Positions 31,301-40,363 of a stretch of DNA of 64,000 nucleotides are shown here, piece by piece. The number at the start of each line of letters is the position of its first letter. Position 1 is the stretch's first letter. The notes under the pieces are model-generated. The model searched no databases and was not told the origin of the DNA. It was given only the letters and a program-made list of their open reading frames with translations. The stretch comes from Salinarimonadaceae bacterium (GTDB lineage Bacteria; Pseudomonadota; Alphaproteobacteria; Rhizobiales; Beijerinckiaceae), in contig REDO01000046.1 in the NCBI GenBank assembly GCA_007693435.1, positions 1-64,000 of the forward strand, given 5' to 3'. Made by a program: the position numbers and the translations under genes.

Positions 31301-32446
31301 TTAAGCAGTTAGGTTAACGATGTCGTTCCAGGTGACGAACAGCATCAGCATCAGCATCAGGGCGAGCCCGATGCGGAATCCGATCTCCTGCGCCTCGTCG
31401 CTCAGCGGTCTGCCCCGCACGGCCTCCACCGCGTAGAACATGAGATGGCCCCCGTCGAGCATCGGGATCGGGAACAGGTTGATGAAGCCGATCGACACCG
31501 AGAGCAGCGCCGTCAGGCTGATCAGCCCGATCAGGCCGCTGTAGTTGGCGACGTCGCCGGAGACCTGCGCGATGCGGATCGGCCCTGAAAGCTGATCCGC
31601 GGATTCGCGGCCTGTCACGAGTTTTCCGAGGTAGTCGAGCGTCCGCTCGATCACGAAATACGTCTCGTAGACCCCCTGCCCCAGGGCCTCGACGGGCCCA
31701 TATCTGATCGTGCGGATCGCATCGGCGTCGTTGGCGGCCTGCAGGCCGAGCAGGCCGACGCGGTGGCGACCGAAAGGCGTCTCCTGCTCGGTGCGAATCG
31801 GCGTGGCGACCAGCGTCACCTGCGCGCCGTCGCGTTCGACCGTGAAGGCGAGCGTGTCTCCCGCCGAGGAGGAGACCAGCCGCTGCAGATCGGAGAATCC
31901 GTCGATCGCGCGTCCGTCGATGGCGAGCACGAGGTCGCCCGGCTGGAATCCGGCCGACTCGGCGGCGCTGCCCTCGATCACCGCCTGCACGCGCGGTTCG
32001 AGAACCTGTTTTCCGTTGAAATAGGCCAGCCCGGCGAAGATCGCGATGGCCATCAGGAAATTCGCCGCAGGCCCGGCTGCGACGATGGCCGCGCGCTGTC
32101 CGACCGACTTGTGGTGGAAACTCTCGGATCGCTCCGTCTCGCTCATCCGGGCGAGTTCTTCGGTGTCGGGCGTGCTCGTGACGTTGAGGTCGCCGGCGAA
32201 TTTCACGTAGCCGCCGAGCGGGATGACGCAGACCTTCCAGCGCGTGCCGCGCTTGTCGGTCCAACCCAGGAGCTCCGGCCCGAAGCCGATCGAAAAGACC
32301 TGAACGCCGACGCCGCACCAGCGCCCGACGAGAAAATGTCCCATCTCATGGACGAAGATCACCACCGCCAGCACGAGAAGGAAAGGCGGCAGGTAGACGA
32401 CCAGGAGGTCGTAGGTCGAGCCCACCATTACGCCGAAGATTTCCAT
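31301..32446 (-). CDS. rseP: Site-2 protease RseP
   Basis: A 381-residue intramembrane zinc metalloprotease. The zinc motif HEMGH is in the first membrane helix (about residue 31), a PDZ domain (QPGDLVLAIDGRAI) occupies the middle, and the second catalytic motif is NLFPIPMLDGGHLMF near the C-terminus. It cleaves membrane-bound substrates such as anti-sigma factors and signal-peptide remnants. The length with a single PDZ domain fits the alphaproteobacterial form, shorter than two-PDZ E. coli RseP (450). It lies in the dxr-rseP-bamA order usual for proteobacteria. Confidence 0.95.
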   Translation of the reverse strand: MEIFGVMVGSTYDLLVVYLPPFLLVLAVVIFVHEMGHFLVGRWCGVGVQVFSIGFGPELLGWTDKRGTRWKVCVIPLGGYVKFAGDLNVTSTPDTEELARMSETERSESFHHKSVGQRAAIVAAGPAANFLMAIAIFAGLAYFNGKQVLEPRVQAVIEGSAAESAGFQPGDLVLAIDGRAIDGFSDLQRLVSSSAGDTLAFTVERDGAQVTLVATPIRTEQETPFGRHRVGLLGLQAANDADAIRTIRYGPVEALGQGVYETYFVIERTLDYLGKLVTGRESADQLSGPIRIAQVSGDVANYSGLIGLISLTALLSVSIGFINLFPIPMLDGGHLMFYAVEAVRGRPLSDEAQEIGFRIGLALMLMLMLFVTWNDIVNLTA

Positions 32447-32468
32447 GACCCGCTCCCGTTACCCTCGT

Positions 32469-33650
32469 TCAGGAGGCGCGCGCCCGCGCGCTCTCCACCA
32501 TCTTCCGCGCCACGTTACGCGCCTGCGCGTCCAGCGCCAGCGCCGTCTCGATGTCGGCCGGCGGCGACCGCCATTCGCCGACCATATGCTCGCAAGCCTG
32601 CTCGACGGTTACCGCGATGAGAGAAAACCCGATCTCGCCTGCGATGAAAGCGGCGACCGCCACCTCGTTCGCCGCGTTGAGGACCGTCGGCTCCGCGCCG
32701 CCCCGCTCCAGCGCCCCGATCGCGAGCGCGAGACAGGGAAAACGCTCAAGATCCGGCTGCTCGAAACTGAGCGCGCCGATAGCGGCGAGATCGAGGCGCG
32801 GGGCGTCGAAATCGAGCCTTCCCGTCGCCGGCGCGAGCGCGTTGATGATCGGCACGCGCATATCAGGCGCGCCGAGCCCCGCCGTGATCGAGCCGTCGCG
32901 CCAGTAGACCAGCCCGTGCACGATGGATTGGGGATGCACGACGACGTGCAGCCGGTCGGCGCCGACGCCGAACAGGTGGCCGGCCTCGATCAGTTCGAGC
33001 CCCTTGTTCATCAGGGTGGCCGAATCGATCGTGATCTTGGCGCCCATCGACCAGTTGGGGTGCTTCAGCGCCTGCGCCGGCGTCGCGGCGGCGATGGCCT
33101 GCGCGTTCCATGTGCGGAACGGGCCGCCCGAGGCGGTGAGCGTCAGCGAGACGACATCCTCGATGCGGCCGGCGGCGAGCGCCTGACGCAGGGCGTTGTG
33201 CTCCGAATCGACGGGAAGGATCGGCACGCCGAGCGCGCGCGCGCGCGCCATGAAGGCGTCGCCGGCGCTCACGAGGCACTCCTTGTTGGCGAGCGCGATC
33301 GCCCGGCCGGGCTTCATGGCGTCGAAGGTGGGCTTGAGGCCGGCGGCGCCCGATATGGCGGCGAGCACAACGTCCGCGTCGCGCGCGACCGCTTCCGCCA
33401 CGGCTTCCGGCCCCGCGCCGCAAGCGATTCCCGAGCCCGACAGAGCCTCGCGCAGCGCCGCGTGCCTGGAGGCGTCCGACAGCGCCGCGAAGCGCGCGCC
33501 GCTCTCGCGGGCCGCCTGCGCGAGCGCCTGCGCGTCGCGCCCGCCGACGAGCGCCGACACGGTGAAGGCGTCGCGGTGGCGCGCCACGACGTCGAGCGTC
33601 GAGCGCCCTACGGAGCCTGTCGCCCCGAGAATGGTGATTGCGCGGCTCAT
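32469..33650 (-). CDS. dxr: 1-deoxy-D-xylulose 5-phosphate reductoisomerase
   Basis: A 393-residue NADPH enzyme for the first committed step of the MEP isoprenoid pathway, which feeds UppS and the squalene/carotenoid genes at the right end of the window. Visible are the NADPH loop ILGATGSVGRSTLDVV, ALANKECLVSAGD, the metal-site region ILPVDSEHNA, LTASGGPFR and PNWSMGAKITIDSATLMNKG. I use the ATG at 33650; a GTG two codons earlier is an alternative. It lies 25 bases after cdsA and 22 before rseP. Confidence 0.95.
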   Translation of the reverse strand: MSRAITILGATGSVGRSTLDVVARHRDAFTVSALVGGRDAQALAQAARESGARFAALSDASRHAALREALSGSGIACGAGPEAVAEAVARDADVVLAAISGAAGLKPTFDAMKPGRAIALANKECLVSAGDAFMARARALGVPILPVDSEHNALRQALAAGRIEDVVSLTLTASGGPFRTWNAQAIAAATPAQALKHPNWSMGAKITIDSATLMNKGLELIEAGHLFGVGADRLHVVVHPQSIVHGLVYWRDGSITAGLGAPDMRVPIINALAPATGRLDFDAPRLDLAAIGALSFEQPDLERFPCLALAIGALERGGAEPTVLNAANEVAVAAFIAGEIGFSLIAVTVEQACEHMVGEWRSPPADIETALALDAQARNVARKMVESARARAS

Positions 33651-33675
33651 CGACACGCCGTTCCAGCTTCTGTCC

Positions 33676-34554
33676 TCAAGGCGCCCCGCTCCCGATACCG
33701 AAGGGCGCGGCGCCAAGCATCATCACGCCGACCAGCAGGCAGACTGCGAAGAAGGCGTCGAGCCGGTCCATCACGCCCCCGTGGCCGGGGATGAGGTGGC
33801 TCGAATCCTTGACGTCGAAATGGCGCTTGAGAGCCGATTCGGCCAGATCCCCGATCTGCCCGGCGACCGAGGCCATCGCGGAGAGGGCGGCGAGCGCGCC
33901 GAATCCGATCGCCGGTCCCGCGCCGAAAAGGCGGGCGACAAGCCCGATGCAGACGCCGGCGACCACCGCCGCCGCCAGACCGCCTACCGCTCCCGACCAG
34001 GTCTTGCCGGGGCTGACGCGGGGCCAGAGCTTCGGGCCGCCGAGCGCGCGCCCGGTGAAATACGCCGCGACGTCCGAACCCCAGACCACGGCGAAGATCC
34101 AGAGAATCGCGAAGGCGCCGAGCGCGGGATCGTCGCGCACAATGATCGGAACCACGACGATGACCGCCGCGACGGCGTAGCCGGCGCCGGCCCAGATCCG
34201 GTCGCGCTTCGTCATGCTGATCATCACGACGAGCGCCCCGCCCGTCACCACGACCGCGACGAGCGCCACGGGCGGCCACCCGGTCAGATGGGCGAGGACG
34301 AAAGTCGTCAGCGCGAGCCCGCCCGCCACGACGCTGGGGATGCGCCGCTCGATCCAGACCATGGCGATCCATTCGAACAGCACCGCGATGGCGGCCGCGA
34401 GCCAGAACAGCGCGAAGACGGGGCCGCCCGCCCAGGTCGCCGCGAGCGCGACGGTCACCATCACCACGGCCGAGAGCACGCGTATGCCGGTCTCCGAACG
34501 CAGGAGCGCGCGGGCGGAGCTGCGCGTCTCCGCCGGCGGCGGCGTCTCGTCCAT
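33676..34554 (-). CDS. cdsA: Phosphatidate cytidylyltransferase
   Basis: A 292-residue membrane enzyme that makes CDP-diacylglycerol, precursor of all phospholipids and substrate for the CDP-alcohol transferase encoded at 16 kb. The CTP-transferase signature is intact at the C-terminus: SALKRHFDVKDSSHLIPGHGG. About eight membrane helices precede it. The first 25 residues are charged and variable. Its ATG shares one base with the uppS stop codon, so translation is coupled. Confidence 0.94.
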   Translation of the reverse strand: MDETPPPAETRSSARALLRSETGIRVLSAVVMVTVALAATWAGGPVFALFWLAAAIAVLFEWIAMVWIERRIPSVVAGGLALTTFVLAHLTGWPPVALVAVVVTGGALVVMISMTKRDRIWAGAGYAVAAVIVVVPIIVRDDPALGAFAILWIFAVVWGSDVAAYFTGRALGGPKLWPRVSPGKTWSGAVGGLAAAVVAGVCIGLVARLFGAGPAIGFGALAALSAMASVAGQIGDLAESALKRHFDVKDSSHLIPGHGGVMDRLDAFFAVCLLVGVMMLGAAPFGIGSGAP

Positions 34555-35363
34555 CAGGAGGCCTCGCCGGAGCCGAGACCGCCGAACCTGCGCTCGCGGC
34601 GCGCGTATTCGGCAAGCGCGGCGTCGAAGACGGAGCGGTCGAAATCAGGCCAGAGTTCCGGCGTGAAGACGAGTTCGGCGTAAGCCGACTGCCAGGTGAG
34701 GAAGTTCGAGACGCGCTGTTCGCCGGATGTGCGGATCACGAGATCGGGATCAGGGATGCCGATGGTGTCAAGCGCCTGCGCCATGCGCTCGGGCGTGATG
34801 TCCTGTGGCGCGAGTTCGCCCGCCAGCACGCGCTCGGCCAGCCTGCGCGCGGCCCGCGCGATCTCCTGGCGGCCACCGTAATTGAAGGCGACGACGAGGG
34901 TGAGGCGCGCGTTGTCGCGGGTGCGCTCTTCCGCTTCGTCGAGCACGGATCGGATGTCGTCCGACAGGCCCTCGCGCTCGCCGATGATGCGGATGCGCAC
35001 GCCCGCCTCGTGCAGGCGGGCGAGGTCCGAGCGCACGAAGCGCTTGAGCAGCCCCATCAAATCGGAGACCTCCTGATGGGGGCGGCTCCAGTTCTCGGCC
35101 GAGAAGGAATAGATGGTGAGGAACTCGATCCCGGATTCGATGGCGAGCCGCACGCAGCGCCGCACCGCCTCGACCCCCTGCCGGTGCCCCTCGATGCGCG
35201 GCAGCCCGCGACGCGCCGCCCAGCGGCCGTTGCCGTCCATAATGACGGCGATGTGACGCGGACGAGCGCAAGCGCGCGCTGCGTCGGCGTCGCCGCGCGT
35301 CGCCTCCCCTATCGGCGCATCATGCGCGACGGCGAGAGCCGAGGCGCCGGTATCCACTGGCAT
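34554..35363 (-). CDS. uppS: Undecaprenyl diphosphate synthase (cis-prenyltransferase)
   Basis: A 269-residue enzyme that elongates farnesyl diphosphate to undecaprenyl diphosphate, the cell-wall lipid carrier. The catalytic Asp is in [10 protein letters not shown], followed by [17 protein letters not shown] and the C-terminal [15 protein letters not shown] are family signatures. An N-terminal extension of about 40 Ala/Arg-rich residues precedes the conserved domain. I chose the ATG at 35363, preceded by GGAGA. Farnesyl diphosphate is also the substrate of the HpnC/HpnD route at the right edge. Confidence 0.94.
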   Translation of the reverse strand: MPVDTGASALAVAHDAPIGEATRGDADAARACARPRHIAVIMDGNGRWAARRGLPRIEGHRQGVEAVRRCVRLAIESGIEFLTIYSFSAENWSRPHQEVSDLMGLLKRFVRSDLARLHEAGVRIRIIGEREGLSDDIRSVLDEAEERTRDNARLTLVVAFNYGGRQEIARAARRLAERVLAGELAPQDITPERMAQALDTIGIPDPDLVIRTSGEQRVSNFLTWQSAYAELVFTPELWPDFDRSVFDAALAEYARRERRFGGLGSGEAS

Positions 35364-35417
35364 CGAGCCGCGTCTCCGCTTATCCGCCGGGCGCGCCCGG
35401 CCGACCATGCCGGTCTC

Positions 35418-35978
35418 TTAGACCTGCATGATTTCCTTTTCCTTAGCGGCCACCACCGAGTCGATCTCGGCGACATGCTCGTCCGTGACCTTCTGGACGA
35501 GATCGGCCTGCCGCTTCTCGTCATCCTGCCCCATCAGCCCGTCCTTTTCGAGCTTCTTGAGCGTGTCTAGTCCGTCGCGACGCACGTGGCGGACGGCGAT
35601 GCGCGCGTCTTCCGCGTATTTGTTGGCGACCTTGACCATCTCCTTGCGGCGCTGCTCGTTCATCTCGGGGATGCGCAGCCGGATGACCTGTCCCTCGGTC
35701 TGCGGATTGAGGCCGAGATCGCTTTCGCGAATCGCCTTCTCGACGGCGCCGACCAAGCCTCGGTCCCAGACCTGCACTGAAAGGAGACGCGGCTCGGGCA
35801 CGCTCACGGTCGCGACCTGGTTGATCGGCATCGCCGCGCCGTAGGCGTCGACCTGGATCGGATCGAGCAGGGCGGTGGAGGCGCGCCCGGTGCGCAGGCC
35901 ACCGAGATCGTTCTTGAGAGAGCTCACAGCTCCCTGCATCCGACGCTTGAGGTCGTCGAGGTTGAACTCCGCGCTCAT
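35418..35978 (-). CDS. frr: Ribosome recycling factor
   Basis: A 186-residue translation factor that, with EF-G, splits ribosomes after termination. Family sequences: [59 protein letters not shown] and RHVRRDGLD. Length is exactly typical. It follows pyrH after 54 bases and precedes uppS, the order conserved through proteobacteria. Confidence 0.97.
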   Translation of the reverse strand: MSAEFNLDDLKRRMQGAVSSLKNDLGGLRTGRASTALLDPIQVDAYGAAMPINQVATVSVPEPRLLSVQVWDRGLVGAVEKAIRESDLGLNPQTEGQVIRLRIPEMNEQRRKEMVKVANKYAEDARIAVRHVRRDGLDTLKKLEKDGLMGQDDEKRQADLVQKVTDEHVAEIDSVVAAKEKEIMQV

Positions 35979-36032
35979 CGTTCCCCTTTCTGAGAATTCC
36001 AGCTTCAGGATGTGGCCAAAGCGCCGTTTACA

Positions 36033-36749
36033 TCAAGGCGCGACGACCGTCGAGGGCGCGGAGCCGTCGAGGATCGCCGTGATCGAGGACGGCGCGTGCA
36101 GGCTGCCCACGATGATCGGCAGGCGCCCGTCGCGGGCAAGCGCGAAAGCGGCCGTGTCCATCACCTTGAGATCGCGCGCGATCGCTTCGTCATGCGTGAG
36201 GCGCTCGTAGCGCTCGGCGGAGGGATCCTTCTTCGGATCGGCGGAATACACGCCGTCGACCTGCGTCGCCTTGAGCACCGCGTCGCAGCGCAGCTCGGCC
36301 GCGCGCAGCACCGCCGAGGTGTCGGTCGTGAAGAACGGGTTGCCCGTGCCACCGGCAAGCACCACGACCTGCCCCTTGGCGAGATAGTGCAGGGCCGGCT
36401 GGCGGGCGTAGGTCTCGCAGATCGTCGGCATCGACACCGCCGACATGGTGCGCGCCGAAACGCCCGCCGCGTTAAGAGCCGTCTCGAGGGCGAGGGAATT
36501 CATCACCGTGGCGAGCATGCCCATCGAATCGGCGGTGGGCCGGTCGATCCAGCCGGCGGCGCTCATGCGCGCGCCGCGAATGATATTGCCGCCCCCGATG
36601 ACGAGCGCGATCTCGAAGCCGGCATGGGTCGCCCGGGCGATATCCTCGGCGAGATTGGAGAGCACCTGCGCGTCGAGCCAGAAGCCGTCGGGCGCCTGCA
36701 ACGCCTCTCCCGACAACTTCACGAGGATGCGTCGGAAGGACATCGTCAT
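36033..36749 (-). CDS. pyrH: UMP kinase
   Basis: A 238-residue amino-acid-kinase-fold enzyme phosphorylating UMP to UDP. Family sequences: RILVKLSGEAL, IGGGNIIRG, DSMGMLATVMNSLAL, VVLAGGTGNPFFTTDT and ATQVDGVYSADPKKDP. Two starts, ATG 36749 and ATG 36743, are possible; the first has GGAG seven bases upstream. It is separated from tsf by a terminator-like hairpin, so transcription may partly reinitiate here. Confidence 0.96.
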   Translation of the reverse strand: MTMSFRRILVKLSGEALQAPDGFWLDAQVLSNLAEDIARATHAGFEIALVIGGGNIIRGARMSAAGWIDRPTADSMGMLATVMNSLALETALNAAGVSARTMSAVSMPTICETYARQPALHYLAKGQVVVLAGGTGNPFFTTDTSAVLRAAELRCDAVLKATQVDGVYSADPKKDPSAERYERLTHDEAIARDLKVMDTAAFALARDGRLPIIVGSLHAPSSITAILDGSAPSTVVAP

Positions 36750-36842
36750 CGGAGCACTCCGGGTTTTGGAACGGCGCGGGCGCGCCATAACTTCCCGATA
36801 AGCGCGCGCGCCGCAAGGCCCGGTGGCGAAAAATCAGCGTCA

Positions 36843-36876
36843 AACGAAAACGGGCGCCGCGAATGCGACGCCCGTT
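36843..36876 (-). terminator. Terminator-like hairpin between tsf and pyrH
   Basis: On the minus strand ACGGGCGTCGC pairs with GCGGCGCCCGT (one G-U) around an ATTC loop and is followed by TTTCGTTT. It sits about 30 bases past the tsf stop and probably lowers read-through from the abundant rpsB-tsf message into pyrH-frr. Confidence 0.7.
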
Positions 36877-36907
36877 CCCGAAACGCGTCATCCGTCGAGG
36901 CCGACGG

Positions 36908-37834
36908 TCAGCCCTTGGCGCCGGCCTGCGCGGCGACTTCGGCGGCGAAATCCGTCTCTTCCTTCTCGATGCCTTCGCCGAGCGCGAAGCGCACGAAGCC
37001 GGTGATCGCGACGGGCGCGCCGGCCTTGCCCTCAGCTTCCTTCAGGACCTGCGCGACGGTCTTGGAGGAATCGTGGACGAAGGGCTGGTCGAGCAGAGTG
37101 ACTTCCTTGAGGAAGGACTTCACGCCGCTCTCGACGATCTTGGCCATGACATGATCGGGCTTGCCGGCGTTCTTCTCGCGAAGAATCGCGGATTCGCGCT
37201 CGATCGTGGCCGCGTCGACGCCCGAGGCGTCGATCGCGAGCGGGTTGACGGCGGCGACGTGCATCGCGACCTGACGACCGAGAGTCGCGAGGAATTCCTT
37301 GTCGCCCTTCGATTCCATGACGACGAGCACGCCGATCTTGCCGAGCCCCTCGCCGACCGAGTTGTGCAGGTAGGAGGCGACGACGCCGTCATTGGCGGCG
37401 AGCTTGACGACTCGGCGCAGCGTCATGTTCTCGCCGATCGTGGCGATCGATTCTTTGACCTTATCGCCGACCGTCACGGATGAGCCGGCGAAGGGGGCCT
37501 TCTCGAGAGCCTCGAGCCGGCCATCCGTGCCGAGCGCGGCCTTGGCGGCTTCGCGCACCAGCTCCTGGAACTGCTCGTTGCGGGCGACGAAGTCCGTCTC
37601 GGAGTTGATCTCCACGACGGCGGCCTGCGAACCCTCGGCCGCGATGGCGACGAGACCCTCGGCGGCGACTCGGCCGGCCTTCTTGGCGGCCTTGGCGAGC
37701 CCCTTGGTGCGCAGCCAGTCGATTGCGGCCTCGATGTCGCCGTTCGTCTCGGTCAGCGCGTTCTTGCAGTCCATCATGCCTGCGCCGGTCTTCTCGCGCA
37801 GTTCCTTCACCAGAGCGGCGGAGATATTCGCCAT
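36908..37834 (-). CDS. tsf: Elongation factor Ts
   Basis: A 308-residue guanine nucleotide exchange factor for EF-Tu. The N-terminal UBA-like domain carries [16 protein letters not shown], and the core has [13 protein letters not shown], both needed for EF-Tu binding. Two dimerisation subdomains follow and the end is short. The ATG at 37834 is preceded by AGGAAAGGA; the longer frame to 37855 adds only seven residues. It follows rpsB across a spacer with two hairpins. Confidence 0.97.
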   Translation of the reverse strand: MANISAALVKELREKTGAGMMDCKNALTETNGDIEAAIDWLRTKGLAKAAKKAGRVAAEGLVAIAAEGSQAAVVEINSETDFVARNEQFQELVREAAKAALGTDGRLEALEKAPFAGSSVTVGDKVKESIATIGENMTLRRVVKLAANDGVVASYLHNSVGEGLGKIGVLVVMESKGDKEFLATLGRQVAMHVAAVNPLAIDASGVDAATIERESAILREKNAGKPDHVMAKIVESGVKSFLKEVTLLDQPFVHDSSKTVAQVLKEAEGKAGAPVAITGFVRFALGEGIEKEETDFAAEVAAQAGAKG

Positions 37835-37860
37835 GGCTCGTCCTTTCCTGATCAAAGGGG

Positions 37861-37944
37861 AGCCCGGCGCAACCTGTGAAGGAGGCCGGGCTGAAAATCG
37901 AATCGCGTATGCGCTTTGAACGGCGCCGCAATCATGCGACGCCG
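37861..37944. other. Two hairpins in the rpsB-tsf spacer
   Basis: The 123-base spacer holds two inverted repeats. One is AGCCCGGC...GCCGGGCT (37861-37868 with 37885-37892), close to the tsf ribosome binding site. The other is ACGGCGCCGCA...TGCGACGCCGT (37920-37930 with 37934-37944), just past the rpsB stop. Neither has a T-run on the minus strand. They may act as an attenuator or processing signal setting the S2 to EF-Ts ratio. Confidence 0.5.
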
Positions 37945-37957
37945 TGATGACGGAGGT

Positions 37958-39028
37958 TCAGACGGCGGCCGCTTCGATGAGCCCGCGAGCCTGCGCGACC
38001 CAGCCGTTCTGCGAGATCTTGCCGTTCAGCTTGAGCTGGGCGTCGATGCGCGCGACATCCTCGTCGGTCATGGCGGCGATCTGCCAATAGTGGAAGATGC
38101 CGGCCTCGGTGAGGGTGGCCTCGAGCTCGGGGCCGACGCCCGTGAGCTTGCTGAGGTCATCGGGCGCGCCGCGCGGAGCCGCGAGCAGCTCGAAGGCGTC
38201 GCCTTGCGTCGATTCGACGAGGGAAACCTCCTCGACGACCGCAGACTCGGCGGGGGCCTCGGCGGGGGCCTCGGCGGCGACGGGGAGTTCCTCGACGACC
38301 GGAGCGGCTGAGGCGCCGATATCGACGCCGATATCGCCCTGGCCACGCGAGATGCCGTCAAGCGCGGCGCGCGCGATCAGGTCGCAATACAGCGCGATCG
38401 CGCGGGCGGCGTCGTCATTGGCCGGAACGGGATAGGTGATGCCGTCGGGATCGCAGTTCGTGTCGATCACGGCCGCGACCGGAATGCCGAGGCGGCGGGC
38501 CTCCTGGATGGCCAGCTGCTCCTTGTTCGTGTCGATCACGAAGATCAGGTCGGGCAGCCCGCCCATGTCCTTGATGCCGCCGAGCGCGCGCTCGAGCTTG
38601 TCCTTCTCGCGGGCGAGCATCAGGCGCTCTTTCTTGGTCAGGCCCTGGCCGCCGCCTTCGAGGATCTCGTCGACCTTGCGCAGACGCGAGATCGAGCCGG
38701 AAATCGTCTTCCAGTTGGTCAGCATGCCGCCGAGCCAGCGGGCGTTCACGAAATACTGCGCCGAGCGCCGGGCGGCGTCGGAAACGGCGTCCTGCGCCTG
38801 ACGCTTCGTGCCGACGATCAGCACGCGGCCGCCCTTGGCGACCGTGTCGCTCACGGCCTGCAACGCGCGGTGCAGCAGCGGCACCGTCTGCGCGAGGTCG
38901 ATGATGTGGATGTTGTTGCGGGTGCCGAAGATGAAGGGGAGCATCTTCGGGTTCCAGCGGTGGGACTGGTGGCCGAAATGCGCGCCAGCTTCGAGAAGCT
39001 GTCGCATCGAAAAATCGGGAAGCGCCAT
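37958..39028 (-). CDS. rpsB: 30S ribosomal protein S2 with C-terminal helix-hairpin-helix-like extension
   Basis: A 356-residue protein. Residues 1-235 are a complete S2 ([66 protein letters not shown]). About 240-285 is an Ala/Pro/Glu linker with a short repeated APAE element. About 288-350 is a separate domain starting [17 protein letters not shown] and containing [11 protein letters not shown], which looks like the helix-hairpin-helix-type module also found at the end of NuoE in many alphaproteobacteria. E. coli S2 is 241 residues, so the addition is about 115. First gene of the rpsB-tsf unit. Confidence 0.96.
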   Translation of the reverse strand: MALPDFSMRQLLEAGAHFGHQSHRWNPKMLPFIFGTRNNIHIIDLAQTVPLLHRALQAVSDTVAKGGRVLIVGTKRQAQDAVSDAARRSAQYFVNARWLGGMLTNWKTISGSISRLRKVDEILEGGGQGLTKKERLMLAREKDKLERALGGIKDMGGLPDLIFVIDTNKEQLAIQEARRLGIPVAAVIDTNCDPDGITYPVPANDDAARAIALYCDLIARAALDGISRGQGDIGVDIGASAAPVVEELPVAAEAPAEAPAESAVVEEVSLVESTQGDAFELLAAPRGAPDDLSKLTGVGPELEATLTEAGIFHYWQIAAMTDEDVARIDAQLKLNGKISQNGWVAQARGLIEAAAV

Positions 39029-39066
39029 GTGTCTACTACTCCGGTTAGGCCTCCGCGGAGCGGTCA

Positions 39067-39086
39067 GCCGCCCCTGAAGGGGTCGG
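39067..39086. other. Hairpin in the rpsB 5' leader
   Basis: GCCGCCCC and GGGGTCGGC (one bulged base) enclose TGAA, about 40 bases before the rpsB start and downstream of its promoter. There is no T-run. It could be part of a leader through which S2 limits its own synthesis, as known in principle for rpsB mRNAs; this is inference. Confidence 0.4.
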
Positions 39087-39141
39087 CCACCGGGCGAACC
39101 TCGTCTTTCGACGGGAAGGCTCCGCGTGTGGGATGGGCGGG

Positions 39142-39170
39142 CGTATACGTGCTGACGGGCGGAAAAGCAA
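39142..39170 (-). promoter_or_regulatory. Promoter of rpsB-tsf
   Basis: On the minus strand TTGCTT is followed after exactly 17 bases by TATACG, about 115 bases before the rpsB start codon. Box sequence and spacing fit a housekeeping sigma-70 promoter in an otherwise very GC-rich spacer. Confidence 0.65.
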
Positions 39171-39220
39171 GGGGAAGCAACGCCGCGCCACCTGCGCCCC
39201 GCATGCGCCCCGGCCGCGCG

Positions 39221-40300
39221 TCAGCCTTCGAGCTTCTCGGCGCCGAGCAATTCGATCCCGAAACCCGACAGACCGATGAACGAACGGTTCGAGGTCGAGA
39301 GGTTGCGGATCGAGACGACGCCGAGATCGCGCAGGATCTGCGCGCCGAGGCCAACCTCGCGCCAGGTGCGGGTGCGCTCGGCCTCCGCGCCGGTCACGTC
39401 CTCCTTGAAGGCGCTCACCGGGACGCCGGCGGCGCCGTCGCGCAGATAGACGAGAACGCCGCGGCCTTCCTGCGCGATCCGCGCCAGCGCGGCGTCGATG
39501 CTCGCCCCACCCTCGAAGATGTCGGTGACGACATTGGCGCGGTGAAGCCGCGCCAGCACGTTCGCGCCGTCGCCGACCGCGCCGCGCACGAGCGCGAAAT
39601 GCTGCACTTCGTCGAAGGGGGTCGAATAGGCGTAGCCGGTCATCTCGCCGTATTTCGTTTCGACCTTGAACGCGCCGAGCCTTTCCACAAGCCGCTCGCG
39701 CGCCTGCCGGTAGGCGATGAGATCGGCCACCGACAGGTGCTTGAGCCCGTGCTTCTCGGCGAAGGCGACGATCTGCTCGCCCTTCATGACCGTGCCGTCG
39801 TCATTGGCGAGTTCGCAGATCACGCCGACGGTCGGAAGGTTGGCGAGCTTGCACAGATCGACGGCCGCCTCGGTATGGCCCGAGCGCATCAGCACGCCGC
39901 CGTCACGGGCGATGAGCGGGAAAATGTGACCCGGGCGCACGAAATCGTCGGCGCCCATATTTCCGTTGGCCAGCGCGCGCACCGTATTGCAGCGCTGCTC
40001 GGCCGAGATGCCGGTGGTGAGCCCGTGGCGCACGTCGACGGAGACGGTGAAGGCGGTGCCGAGCGGCGCGTCGTTGGAGGCCACCATCGGATCGAGCCGC
40101 AGGCGGCGCGCCTCGGCGCCCGTGATCGGCGCGCAGACGATGCCGCAGGTGTTGCGGATGATGAAGGCCATTTTTTCAGGCGTGCAATGGATGGCGGCGA
40201 CGACCAGATCGCCTTCGTTCTCGCGGTCGTCGTCATCCGTGACGATGATGATCTCGCCGGCGGCGAAGGCTTCGATGGCTTGGGTGACCGTGTCTGGCAT
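39221..40300 (-). CDS. ribB: 3,4-dihydroxy-2-butanone 4-phosphate synthase with degenerate GTP cyclohydrolase II domain (RibBX type)
   Basis: A 359-residue riboflavin enzyme. The N-terminal domain (1-205) is complete DHBP synthase: DDDDRENEGDL (22-32), RPGHIFPL and HTEAAVDL carry the catalytic and metal residues that turn ribulose-5-phosphate into DHBP. The C-terminal domain has the GTP cyclohydrolase II outline (ARIAQEGRGVLVYLR, GLGAQILRDLGV) but no cysteine after residue 162, so the three zinc ligands are missing, and the catalytic loop is shortened. It should not hydrolyse GTP. This matches the RibBX variant known in proteobacteria, so a separate RibA must exist elsewhere. Confidence 0.92.
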   Translation of the reverse strand: MPDTVTQAIEAFAAGEIIIVTDDDDRENEGDLVVAAIHCTPEKMAFIIRNTCGIVCAPITGAEARRLRLDPMVASNDAPLGTAFTVSVDVRHGLTTGISAEQRCNTVRALANGNMGADDFVRPGHIFPLIARDGGVLMRSGHTEAAVDLCKLANLPTVGVICELANDDGTVMKGEQIVAFAEKHGLKHLSVADLIAYRQARERLVERLGAFKVETKYGEMTGYAYSTPFDEVQHFALVRGAVGDGANVLARLHRANVVTDIFEGGASIDAALARIAQEGRGVLVYLRDGAAGVPVSAFKEDVTGAEAERTRTWREVGLGAQILRDLGVVSIRNLSTSNRSFIGLSGFGIELLGAEKLEG

Positions 40301-40363
40301 CTTTGTCCTGCTCTTTCCTTTGGCCGATCCGCCTTTGGCCGATCCGGGCCAGGCGCCGCGCGC

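Noticed and set aside
31301-31322. TTAA...TTAAC pattern resembling a CtrA site
   Set aside because: The spacing is nine bases instead of seven and the pattern encodes the last residues of RseP.
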